Part shown: positions 1-7,625 of the stretch, piece after piece | How the letters are laid out: each line of letters starts with the position of its first letter | Numbering within the stretch: position 1 is the stretch's first letter | Origin: Irineochytrium annulatum | Taxonomy: Eukaryota > Chytridiomycota > Chytridiomycetes > Chytridiales > Chytridiaceae | Length of the DNA: 19,294 nucleotides | Direction of reading: 5' to 3' | NCBI GenBank assembly: GCA_027600665.1 | Contig: JADGJL010000515.1 | Location: forward strand, 1 to 19,294 | Notes under the pieces: model-generated | The model's database searches: none | What the model was told of the DNA's origin: nothing | Seen by the model: only the letters and a program-made list of their open reading frames with translations | Position numbers and translations under genes: made by a program

Positions 1-75
1 AACACGACCGTTAAGCCCTCTAGCGCCGATGGTACTTGGACCGCAGGGTCCTGGGAGAGTAGGACGCCGCCAAGC
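1..75 (+). rRNA. rrf: 5S ribosomal RNA, 3' part
   Basis: The sequence matches the 3' two thirds of a Firmicutes 5S rRNA. It contains the conserved stretch AGCGCCGATGGTA and the terminal GAGAGTAGGACGCCGCCAAG, and the mature end falls at the C at position 75. The 5' part lies outside the window. A rho-independent terminator follows directly, so this is the end of an rRNA operon. An rRNA operon just upstream of guaB is the arrangement known from the origin region of B. subtilis (rrnO), although the yaaC gene found there is absent here. Confidence 0.95.
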
Positions 76-80
76 AAAGA

Positions 81-114
81 ACCACTGCCGATGTTATTCG
101 GTGGTGGTTTTTAT
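81..114 (+). terminator. rRNA operon terminator
   Basis: Positions 81-90 (ACCACTGCCG) pair with 99-108 (CGGTGGTGGT) in a 10-bp stem with two G-U pairs and an 8-nt loop. A T-rich tract follows. It sits six bases after the 5S end. Confidence 0.9.
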
Positions 115-116
115 TT

Positions 117-306
117 ATATACAAATGAGTACTTGAGGTATAAAAAAAGCCTGAAAACGGAAACTTTGTATCCTAAATGGCTCAATAGAAATAAACGTCG
201 GTTGATTTGTGCAGACATTTATAGGTTATATTTTTTCAAGTTGTCCGCACGACAAAAACAGTTGTATTCATCAGGCAATACACCTAATATAACCAAGTAC
301 TTTTCC
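117..306. other. intergenic stretch, no gene seen
   Basis: This is AT-rich spacer between the rRNA terminator and the guaB promoter. An open frame of 75 codons crosses it, but its start lies inside the terminator loop and has no ribosome binding site, so I do not call it. I see no RNA motif or repeat here. Confidence 0.5.
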
Positions 307-336
307 TTGACAGTCTAAATATCGCTTTGCTAAGAT
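307..336 (+). promoter_or_regulatory. sigma-A promoter of guaB
   Basis: There is a perfect -35 TTGACA at 307-312 and a -10 TAAGAT at 331-336, with an 18-bp spacer. It is the only strong plus-strand promoter between the rRNA terminator and guaB. It predicts a leader of about 100 nt. Confidence 0.8.
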
Positions 337-361
337 GGCAATAATAAATTTTTCAGAAAAC

Positions 362-381
362 GTATTTTCGGCGTAAAATAC
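362..381 (+). repeat. inverted repeat in guaB leader
   Basis: GTATTTT (362-368) and AAAATAC (375-381) form a perfect 7-bp hairpin with a 6-nt loop, within the transcribed leader downstream of the predicted guaB promoter. No T-tract follows, so it is not a terminator. It may be a 5' stabiliser or protein site, or have no function. I do not recognise a purine riboswitch core. Confidence 0.4.
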
Positions 382-417
382 AGCCTGGAATCTTCGGGTT
401 TTGGACCGTAAAGCTGA

Positions 418-1899
<1,482 letters not shown>

Positions 1900-1924
1900 T
1901 CGGAAGAGAGTTAATCATTTCCAG

Positions 1925-1962
1925 GACAGGCTCGGTGATTTTCACCGGGTCTGTCTTTTTTT
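1925..1962 (+). terminator. guaB terminator
   Basis: A 14-bp stem (1925-1938 with 1942-1955, two G-U pairs) with a 3-nt loop is followed by a run of T residues to 1962. It lies 25 bases after the guaB stop. Confidence 0.92.
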
Positions 1963-2034
1963 GCAGATACCCCTGTGATAGAATAGAACAAGCGGTGACG
2001 ATCCATGGATGGATTAAGGCGTTGCGGCGGCTAT

Positions 2035-2064
2035 TTGACGTGAATCTATGAATATGGTTATGAA
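2035..2064 (+). promoter_or_regulatory. possible sigma-A promoter of dacA
   Basis: TTGACG (2035-2040) matches five of six bases of the -35 consensus. TATGAA (2059-2064), 18 bp further on, is a moderate -10. It would give a leader of about 245 nt before dacA. I saw no better candidate between the guaB terminator and dacA. Confidence 0.35.
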
Positions 2065-2163
2065 AAGCAAATGCAGTGCAAAAAAAGGCTGCCAGCCAAA
2101 CAGAAGCGCGGACGTCCTTTTACATAAGCATTCGCAAAATGCGGACTAAGTGACAATCGATAA

Positions 2164-2195
2164 CGAACTTTAGGAGCAATAATATTGCTCGTTCG
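2164..2195 (+). repeat. hairpin in dacA leader
   Basis: GAGCAAT (2174-2180) pairs with ATTGCTC (2184-2190), and CGAAC (2164-2168) pairs with GTTCG (2191-2195), leaving a 5-nt bulge. A second small perfect hairpin, GCAGC/GCTGC, lies at 2257-2270. Otherwise the 353-base stretch from 1963 to 2315 holds no gene I can support. None of this matches a riboswitch class I know. Confidence 0.4.
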
Positions 2196-2315
2196 ATACA
2201 GCGCATATAGCACACATCTCACACATCAAACATGCAGGTTAGGGAACAAGAAAATCGCAGCATAAGCTGCACTGAAGCAATTAACAATGCTTTGGATCGA
2301 AGGGAGTATTCATCA

Positions 2316-3704
2316 TTGAAAGCCAAACACATGAATAAGAAGAAACGCCAAATGCTCAAAAAGAGCGTAGCCTCGGTAATGCTAATTAACATGCTTTGCA
2401 TGTCTGCAGTAATGCCAGTCATGGCTGCTGCGAACGACTCCGGGCAGGTCCTGACTGCTGCAGCAACAACAACGAAGACGGAGAAAGCTTTACAGGTACC
2501 TGGGGTAGACTCATTGGGGCTTGAGGTTAGGTCAGCCGTTCTCATGGAGGCATCAACGGGTCAGATTTTGCTCAATGTCGATGCGGATAAAGCTATGCCA
2601 CCTGCCAGCATGACCAAAATGATGACAGAGTACATTGTCGCTGAACACGTTAAACAAGGTAAACTCGGCTGGGACGATATTGTAACTGTTAAAAAGAATG
2701 CTGCACAAAGTGTCGGATCGCGTATTTTCCTTGCTGAAGGGGACCAACACACAGTTAAGGATCTCTATATTGCTATGGCTGTTGGGTCTGCTAATGATGC
2801 TACGGTCGCTTTGGCTGAACATGTTGCAGGTTCGGAAGAAGCTTTCGTGAAAATGATGAATGATGAAGCGAAGCGTATGGGCATGAAGGATACGTTCTTC
2901 ATCAACTCTTCCGGTCTCGATCGAGCAGATATGCCTGCCGATTTCCGCCCAGCTGAAGACAAGGAAACAGTCATGTCCGCACTGGATGCTGCAATTCTAT
3001 GCAGATATATCATCATGGATCACTCAGACTACAAAGATTTTACAACCATTCAATCCTATAAGTTCCGTCCCAATGATAAAGCCCCAATTATCAATTATAA
3101 CTGGATGCTGGAAGCGAATAAAAATATAACCAACTTCAAAAGCTATGCCTATGAAGGTCTGGATGGAATGAAAACAGGCCATACCACGAACGCAGGTAAT
3201 AACTTTACAGGTACAGCGGAACGTAACGGTATGCGTCTAATTAGTGTTGTTATGGGCACAGATTCGGAATCCGCACGTTTCAGAGAAACTAAAAAGGTAT
3301 TGGACTTTGGATTTAACAACTTTGAAGTGAAGCAGGCTGTCGCAGGCAAAACCAAAGTGACGGGCTGGGAAGCTGTACCTTTGAAAAAAGGTAAAGAAAC
3401 AACTGTTCCTGTCGTAACAGATAATGCGGTAAGTTTCGTTGTACCCAAAGGTACTCAGAACCTGGATGTGACGTTCAAAGCCAACGTAACTGAGGCTGAC
3501 AAGCTGGTAGCACCAATCAAGGCAGGTACGAAGGTTGGTACAGTAACGTATACGTACAAAGCAGATGGAATTGAGCCTCAGGAAAAAACAGTGAACTTGA
3601 TCACAGCGGAAGAGGCTGATAAAGGCGGATGGTTCCGTTTGTTCTTCCGAGCTGTTAAGGATTTCTTCGTCGATCTCTTTGACGGGATCAAAAACCTGTT
3701 CTAG
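2316..3704 (+). CDS. dacA: D-alanyl-D-alanine carboxypeptidase (PBP5 type)
   Basis: This low-molecular-weight penicillin-binding protein removes the terminal D-Ala from peptidoglycan pentapeptides outside the membrane. I chose the TTG at 2316 because AAGGGAG (2300-2306) sits nine bases before it, whereas the in-frame ATG at 2331 is 24 bases away. The frame stays open upstream to 2232 without a good site. The 462-residue product has a signal peptide cut near VMAAA (residues 35-39) and the active-site motifs S98-M-T-K101, S158-A-N160 and K286-T-G. A PBP5-type C-terminal domain follows, and the protein ends in an amphipathic helix (GWFRLFFRAVKDFFVDLF) that anchors such enzymes to the membrane. 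In B. subtilis pdxS follows dacA; here only its remnant does. Confidence 0.95.
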   Translation: MKAKHMNKKKRQMLKKSVASVMLINMLCMSAVMPVMAAANDSGQVLTAAATTTKTEKALQVPGVDSLGLEVRSAVLMEASTGQILLNVDADKAMPPASMTKMMTEYIVAEHVKQGKLGWDDIVTVKKNAAQSVGSRIFLAEGDQHTVKDLYIAMAVGSANDATVALAEHVAGSEEAFVKMMNDEAKRMGMKDTFFINSSGLDRADMPADFRPAEDKETVMSALDAAILCRYIIMDHSDYKDFTTIQSYKFRPNDKAPIINYNWMLEANKNITNFKSYAYEGLDGMKTGHTTNAGNNFTGTAERNGMRLISVVMGTDSESARFRETKKVLDFGFNNFEVKQAVAGKTKVTGWEAVPLKKGKETTVPVVTDNAVSFVVPKGTQNLDVTFKANVTEADKLVAPIKAGTKVGTVTYTYKADGIEPQEKTVNLITAEEADKGGWFRLFFRAVKDFFVDLFDGIKNLF

Positions 3705-3746
3705 TTTATAGAATATTTTTTGTAAAAGAGTATGATCGTGAATTGG

Positions 3747-3766
3747 ATGATATGTGGTTATATCAT
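3747..3766 (+). repeat. perfect inverted repeat after dacA
   Basis: ATGATAT (3747-3753) and ATATCAT (3760-3766) form a 7-bp hairpin with a 6-nt loop, about 40 bases after the dacA stop. No T-run follows, so it is a poor terminator. The same half-site TGATAT...ATATCA recurs at 7562-7576. Confidence 0.4.
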
Positions 3767-3793
3767 TGTCATTGCCAGAATACAAGTTATTCG

Positions 3794-3827
3794 ACCGGAT
3801 GGATTGTATATTTACAATTTTTCCGGT
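3794..3827 (+). repeat. two-step hairpin upstream of the pdxS remnant
   Basis: ACCGGA (3794-3799) pairs with TCCGGT (3822-3827) and ATTGTA (3803-3808) with TACAAT (3813-3818). Together they form a stacked hairpin with a 4-nt loop. It overlaps a TAAAAT (3827-3832), and a consensus TATAAT lies at 3851-3856, both possible -10 elements without a convincing -35. It may have been part of the pdxST promoter region. Confidence 0.4.
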
Positions 3828-3922
3828 AAAATATCAAGTTAGAATTCACGTATAATGAAGCGGAAAATTCCAAGGTTTTTTTACCTGGTGGAGTGGGTTA
3901 ACTGCTCTATATAAGGTAATGA

Positions 3923-4040
3923 ACGACACATACATTACGGGCCGAAGTGTCCAAGTATCTTGGAGCACCGATGAAGGGCATAGAGATATCCAAACTTGCA
4001 CCTTCCGAGCGTATGCAAGATCGCGGCTGGTATGAGAAGG
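3923..4040 (+). pseudogene. pdxS: pdxS remnant (3' end only), deleted gene
   Basis: PdxS is the synthase subunit of pyridoxal 5'-phosphate synthase, normally about 290-295 residues and encoded directly before pdxT. Here only a tail remains. Codons 3923-3931 read T-T-H. A shortened, scrambled segment follows, then 3941-4030 reads AEVSKYLGAPMKGIEISKLA followed by PSERMQDRGW, which corresponds to the C-terminus of PdxS and its terminal RGW. The TTH motif and the AEVSK segment are 9 bases apart here, against about 21 in an intact gene, so small deletions have followed the large one. The stop normally found after RGW is absent (TAT at 4031), so the frame runs on into pdxT. An in-frame TGA at 3920 closes it upstream. 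No pdxS start or catalytic core is present in the window. Confidence 0.88.
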
Positions 4041-4051
4041 GAATGTGCAAA

Positions 4052-4642
4052 ATGAAGATCGGCGTATTAGCGCTTCAAGGGGCTGTCACAGAGCATATAC
4101 GGAGTATTGAACGCGCTGGAGCAGAAGGTGTGGCTATCAAACAGGTTCAGCAATTGCATGATCTGGATGGTCTTATCCTTCCTGGCGGGGAAAGTACAAC
4201 GATTGGCAAACTGATGCGTAAGTATGGGTTTATGGATGCCATTCGAGCATTCGCTGCTGACGGTAAACCGGTATTTGGTACCTGTGCAGGCTTAATCGTT
4301 ATGGCTAAGCACATCACGGGACAGGAAGAGGCCCATTTGGAGTTAATGGATATGACTGTATCCCGAAATGCATTTGGACGGCAGAGAGAAAGTTTTGAAA
4401 CAGACTTGCCGGTCAAAGGCATCGAGGAAACGGTGAGAGCTGTGTTTATCCGGGCTCCCTTGATTGAGCGTGTTGGAGAGCAGGTAGAGGTACTCTCTAC
4501 TTACAATGATGAGATTGTTACAGCTCGTCAGGGACATTTGCTAGCTTGCTCGTATCATCCGGAGTTAACGGATGACTATCGTCTGCATGCTTATTTTGTA
4601 GACATGGCCAAGTCCTACAAACACGCGGTAGACCCTAAATAG
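4052..4642 (+). CDS. pdxT: PLP synthase glutaminase subunit PdxT
   Basis: PdxT hydrolyses glutamine and channels ammonia to PdxS for pyridoxal 5'-phosphate synthesis; it is active only in the PdxS-PdxT complex. The start at ATG 4052 follows GAAGGGA and gives the family N-terminus MKIGVLALQGAVTEHI. The 196 residues are the normal length. The class I glutaminase triad is intact: Cys78 in FGTCAG, and His169 and Glu171 in YHPEL. The glycine-rich PGGEST segment is present. The frame is open upstream to 3947 because it fuses with the pdxS remnant, but those upstream codons are pdxS, not pdxT. With pdxS missing next door, either a second pdxS exists elsewhere in the genome or this subunit has lost its partner. 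Confidence 0.95.
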   Translation: MKIGVLALQGAVTEHIRSIERAGAEGVAIKQVQQLHDLDGLILPGGESTTIGKLMRKYGFMDAIRAFAADGKPVFGTCAGLIVMAKHITGQEEAHLELMDMTVSRNAFGRQRESFETDLPVKGIEETVRAVFIRAPLIERVGEQVEVLSTYNDEIVTARQGHLLACSYHPELTDDYRLHAYFVDMAKSYKHAVDPK

Positions 4643-4652
4643 TGTATGATGT

Positions 4653-4808
4653 ACAACCTATGATCTCCCGGTCATCGGATCACTTCCCCAGCAGCCTTGT
4701 AAGGCCGCTGATTGGCAGTTGCATCTGAACGGATGCCTGATGTTGCCTGTATCTGCTTCATAGCGGGAATCGCAGCGGAGGGTCGCACCGGGAGCATAGG
4801 TTGTTTTT
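4653..4808 (+). ncRNA. structured serS leader element, unassigned
   Basis: ACAACCTATG (4653-4662) pairs perfectly with CATAGGTTGT (4795-4804), and CTCCCGGT (4665-4672) with ACCGGGAG (4787-4794). This gives an 18-bp stem with a 2-nt bulge, and it runs straight into TTTTT (4804-4808). Inside are a hairpin at 4689-4710 (one mismatch in ten pairs), a two-step hairpin at 4714-4747, and a weaker one at 4753-4775. The form is that of a terminator or attenuator before serS. In B. subtilis serS is controlled by a T-box, and 4779-4792 matches the T-box core AGGGTGGNACCGCG at 12 of 14 positions. However, the tRNA-pairing TGG is TCG, and no stem I with a specifier loop is evident. It could be a decayed T-box, a new leader RNA, or simply the pdxT terminator. 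Confidence 0.55.
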
Positions 4809-4915
4809 GTGGTTACAGATTCCGATAAGTATATAGTAAGGTATACACAGTAGATTTTTGAGAATCGATTTAACATAAGGCTTCACTTTGTGGGGTTATT
4901 TAGGAGGGGTATATC

Positions 4916-6199
4916 GTGCTTGATGTGAAAATATTGCGGAATGAGTATGCACGTGTAGAGGAAGCATTGACTAAACGTGGAAAATCGTTGGATCTTATCG
5001 CTGGTTTTACCGAGATGGATACCAAACGTCGGGAATTGCTTCAAGAGAGTGAGACGCTCAAGAGCCGTCGGAATACGGTCTCTGCGGAAGTTGCTAGAAT
5101 GAAGAAGAATCGTGAAAATGCAGATGATCTGATTGTGGAGATGCGCGAAGTCTCTGATCGAATCAAAGCCATGGACGAAGAAGTTCGGGAACTGGAAGTG
5201 AAGATCAATGATCTCACCATGGCGATTCCGAATATTCCTAACGAAAGTGTACCTGTTGGAGCTTCTGAAGACGACAATGTTGAGATTCGTCGTTGGGAAG
5301 AGCCAAAATCATTTACTTTTGCGCCAAAAGCACACTGGGAAATTGCTCAAGATCTCGACATCCTTGATTTTGAAGCTGCAGCCAAAGTAACAGGATCTCG
5401 GTTTACCTTTTATAAAGGATTGGGTGCCCGTCTGGAACGTGCATTAATCAACTTCATGATGGATCTGCACAGCGATCAACATGGATATGAAGAGATTCTG
5501 CCTCCATACATCGTTAATCGGGATAGCTTGTTTGGAACAGGTCAACTGCCTAAGTTTGAAGAAGATCTGTTCAAGTTGAAAGATACCGAATATTATCTGA
5601 TCCCTACTGCTGAAGTTCCGGTAACGAACTATCATCGCGAAGAGATTCTGAATGTAGATCAATTGCCGAAGCACTTTGTGGCATACAGCTCATGTTTCCG
5701 TTCTGAAGCCGGTTCGGCAGGACGGGATACACGCGGATTGATTCGTCAGCATCAGTTTAACAAAGTAGAGCTGCTCAAGCTCTCTACTCCGGAGACTTCG
5801 TATGAAGAGTTGGAGCAAATGACTCAAAATGCGGAGCGTGTGCTTCAATTATTGGGATTGCCGTATCGCGTTCTGACACTGTGTACCGCAGATATGGGCT
5901 TCACTTCGGCTAAAACGTATGATATTGAAGTATGGTTACCTGAGAGCAACACCTATCGTGAGATTTCCTCCTGCTCCAACTGTGAGGACTTCCAGGCACG
6001 CCGTGCCAATATCCGTTTCCGCAGAGAGCTAAAAGCCAAACCGGAATTTGTGCATACATTGAACGGGTCAGGATTGGCCGTTGGACGGACGGTTGCCGCT
6101 ATCCTGGAGAACTATCAACAGGAAGATGGTACGGTTGTTATTCCTGAAGCATTGCGTCCCTATATGGGCGGCACAAGTGTGATTGCACGTCGCTCTTAA
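4916..6199 (+). CDS. serS: seryl-tRNA synthetase
   Basis: SerS charges tRNA-Ser (and selenocysteine tRNA where present) with serine in the cytoplasm. The start is GTG at 4916, six bases after a strong GGAGGGG, and the 427 residues match the family length. An N-terminal antiparallel coiled-coil arm covers about residues 30-110, rich in E, K and R, and grips the tRNA long variable arm. Class II motif 2 is seen as [20 protein letters not shown] near residue 260. Motif 3 is seen as [15 protein letters not shown] near residue 385, followed by the typical ending [12 protein letters not shown]. Its substrate tRNA-Ser is encoded 190 bases downstream. The leader holds the structured element described at 4653-4808. 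Confidence 0.97.
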   Translation: MLDVKILRNEYARVEEALTKRGKSLDLIAGFTEMDTKRRELLQESETLKSRRNTVSAEVARMKKNRENADDLIVEMREVSDRIKAMDEEVRELEVKINDLTMAIPNIPNESVPVGASEDDNVEIRRWEEPKSFTFAPKAHWEIAQDLDILDFEAAAKVTGSRFTFYKGLGARLERALINFMMDLHSDQHGYEEILPPYIVNRDSLFGTGQLPKFEEDLFKLKDTEYYLIPTAEVPVTNYHREEILNVDQLPKHFVAYSSCFRSEAGSAGRDTRGLIRQHQFNKVELLKLSTPETSYEELEQMTQNAERVLQLLGLPYRVLTLCTADMGFTSAKTYDIEVWLPESNTYREISSCSNCEDFQARRANIRFRRELKAKPEFVHTLNGSGLAVGRTVAAILENYQQEDGTVVIPEALRPYMGGTSVIARRS

Positions 6200-6233
6200 G
6201 CGAAAGTTAACCATCCTTATCAAGAGGAATACA

Positions 6234-6273
6234 ACTCCAACCCGTCATTTTGAATGACGGGTTGGAGTGTTTT
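6234..6273 (+). terminator. serS terminator
   Basis: A perfect 16-bp stem (6234-6249 with 6253-6268) with a 3-nt loop is followed by a short T-run. It lies 35 bases past the serS stop. Confidence 0.93.
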
Positions 6274-6326
6274 GTATTAAAAGGGCATTTGTCTGATATG
6301 GATCATAAATTTTAATATAAAAAAGG

Positions 6327-6356
6327 TTGCATTATGTTGTCGAGATATGGTATGAT
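6327..6356 (+). promoter_or_regulatory. promoter of tRNA-Ser
   Basis: There is a -35 TTGCAT (6327-6332), an 18-bp spacer and a -10 TATGAT (6351-6356) preceded by TGG, which makes an extended -10. Transcription would start about 30 bases before the tRNA. Confidence 0.7.
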
Positions 6357-6391
6357 ACTTTTCGTGGCAAGTTTATAAAAGTTAATTCCCT

Positions 6392-6480
6392 GGAGAGGTA
6401 CCGAAGCGGTCATAACGGGGCGGTCTTGAAAACCGTTAGGGGGCAACTCCACGTGGGTTCGAATCCCACCCTCTCCGCCA
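6392..6480 (+). tRNA. tRNA-Ser (anticodon UGA)
   Basis: The acceptor arms GGAGAGG and CCTCTCC enclose an 89-nt class II tRNA with a long variable arm (around GGGGGCAACTCC). The T arm is GTGGGTTCGAATCCCAC, the discriminator base is G, and CCA is encoded. The anticodon loop CTTGAAA, between CGGT and ACCG, places UGA at positions 34-36, reading UCA codons. A tRNA-Ser gene right after serS is also the B. subtilis order. Confidence 0.96.
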
Positions 6481-6496
6481 TACTACACTTATAACA

Positions 6497-6529
6497 AGGA
6501 TTCGAGCGATCTCGCTCGGGTCCTTTTTT
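6497..6529 (+). terminator. tRNA-Ser terminator
   Basis: AGGATTCGAGCG (6497-6508) pairs with CGCTCGGGTCCT (6513-6524) through two G-U pairs, followed by TTTTTT. Confidence 0.92.
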
Positions 6530-6672
6530 GCGTTATGCGATTGTTTAACGGAGTGATGGTACGGGTTGGTGACCCCTGTATACGTTGCTCAGTACAACAT
6601 TATATTTTGAGTACGTCTGATATGTATAAAAACATCCTCATCGCCGCACTTTATAGGAGTGGAGGTGGTAAG

Positions 6673-7014
6673 ATGAATCGCGAGTTAAACATCGATCAGA
6701 CAGAGCTTGTAGGGGCTTGGCAAGAGCGTTTGCCTCAAGTCTTGAATGTGGGTGATCAGGCTCAAGTAATGGCGGATGAGGCCGATCAGCAGGCCATTCG
6801 GATACACATTGCGACAGCAGGTCATGAGATGTATTCTTTTGATTTCAAATGTGAGTATGTGGATTCCCGTGAAGTCAGTGTCCAGCTGATTGATGTGGAA
6901 CGGGATGGACGAACGACAGATGAGCGTACAGAGCCAATTCAGGAACTGGCCCACGATTATACAAGGCACATTCACGAATGTGCTCAGTCGTTACAATCCC
7001 AGACGCGACAATAG
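6673..7014 (+). CDS. hypothetical protein, 113 aa
   Basis: I do not recognise the family. The start ATG at 6673 follows a long purine-rich site (AGGAGTGGAGGTGG), so the extra in-frame codons back to 6535 are not used. The protein is acidic and soluble, with no signal peptide or membrane segment. Its middle (VSVQLIDVERDGR) looks like beta strands, and its C-terminal 35 residues look helical and rich in H, Q and E. It is the first of three closely spaced genes (gaps 26 and 21 bases) that end with an sspP-like spore protein gene and a shared terminator. Expression during sporulation is therefore possible, but this is inferred only from position. Confidence 0.75.
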   Translation: MNRELNIDQTELVGAWQERLPQVLNVGDQAQVMADEADQQAIRIHIATAGHEMYSFDFKCEYVDSREVSVQLIDVERDGRTTDERTEPIQELAHDYTRHIHECAQSLQSQTRQ

Positions 7015-7040
7015 TTTGAAACCTCAAGGAGTGAACACAT

Positions 7041-7217
7041 TTGACTAAAGCCAAAGCGGGAGTAGACAAAAACCTGCAAAATGTAGTTGATGATCTGGAG
7101 CAGCCAGCCGTAAACAGTCACCATGCCCAGCAAATTCAGCAAGATATCAATGATCGCCGTCATCAGGATGCACTAAATCATGATAAAACGGAAGATAGGG
7201 ACCCATCCCATTCCTAA
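7041..7217 (+). CDS. hypothetical small hydrophilic protein, 58 aa
   Basis: A TTG start at 7041 lies nine bases after AAGGAG, and the frame runs 58 codons to TAA at 7215. The product is very hydrophilic, rich in D, Q, H and N, and has no cysteine and no membrane segment. Such composition resembles minor spore or stress proteins, but I cannot assign a family. It sits between the 113-residue gene and the sspP-like gene with short gaps on both sides, consistent with one operon. A non-ATG start with a good binding site, and the tight spacing, are the main reasons to believe it is real. Confidence 0.7.
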   Translation: MTKAKAGVDKNLQNVVDDLEQPAVNSHHAQQIQQDINDRRHQDALNHDKTEDRDPSHS

Positions 7218-7238
7218 CATTGATGAGGGGGCAACATT

Positions 7239-7391
7239 ATGAGCAAACCGAAAACAATTCCTGTACCGGAAGCGCAAGCTGCCGAACAGCATCATCATTC
7301 ATCCAAACGTTCTTCCATGCAGGAGCCATTATCCGGTTCCAAAAAAGTAAAAAATCAAAATCATGTGGATCATTTGAATCCCCAAGGTTAA
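7239..7391 (+). CDS. sspP: small acid-soluble spore protein P family (SspP)
   Basis: This 50-residue protein carries the motif QEPLSGSKKVKNQNH at residues 28-42. It is nearly identical to the C-terminal motif EPLSGSKKVKN of B. subtilis SspP, a minor small acid-soluble protein found in the spore. The start ATG at 7239 follows GAGGGGG. The rest is basic and low in complexity, with a run of three histidines, as expected for minor SASPs, which vary outside the motif. It is the last gene of a three-gene cluster and is followed by a terminator. It implies a spore-forming host. By family knowledge it would be made late in the forespore; I did not find a convincing sigma-G promoter. Confidence 0.85.
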   Translation: MSKPKTIPVPEAQAAEQHHHSSKRSSMQEPLSGSKKVKNQNHVDHLNPQG

Positions 7392-7408
7392 TAGAAGAAA
7401 CAGATTCA

Positions 7409-7446
7409 CGCAAAAGTCCCTTGTTACCTAACAGGGGGCTTTTGCG
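7409..7446 (+). terminator. terminator of the sspP cluster
   Basis: Positions 7409-7423 pair with 7432-7446 in a 15-bp stem with G-U pairs. The A-run and T-run are inside the stem base (CAAAAG/CTTTTG), so it could act in both directions. Confidence 0.85.
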
Positions 7447-7561
7447 TATTCATACATATACAAAGACAGGCACATGGTTATTTCCAAACCTCACGTAGGT
7501 CTTTGTAGCCATTTTAAAGAGGAAAGATCACATTTTTCCCAAATTAGGTTTCAGTATCTGG

Positions 7562-7576
7562 TGATATGGTATATCA
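7562..7576 (+). repeat. inverted repeat upstream of lipoprotein gene
   Basis: TGATAT (7562-7567) and ATATCA (7571-7576) form a perfect 6-3-6 inverted repeat, and a further TGATAT follows at 7578-7583. It lies about 50 bases before the lipoprotein start, where a promoter is expected, so an operator is conceivable. No clear promoter is visible. Confidence 0.35.
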
Positions 7577-7625
7577 TTGATATTGAATTACTTTTTTTGG
7601 GGTTATCACGAGAGGAGAGAAACAA

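Noticed and set aside
91..318. 75-codon open frame after the 5S rRNA
   Set aside because: It starts inside the rRNA terminator, has no ribosome binding site, and its predicted protein has no recognisable pattern.
4779..4792. Canonical T-box regulating serS
   Set aside because: The core matches 12 of 14 bases but the tRNA-pairing TGG is TCG, no stem I or specifier loop is evident, and the core is paired with upstream sequence. It is kept only as a hypothesis in the findings.
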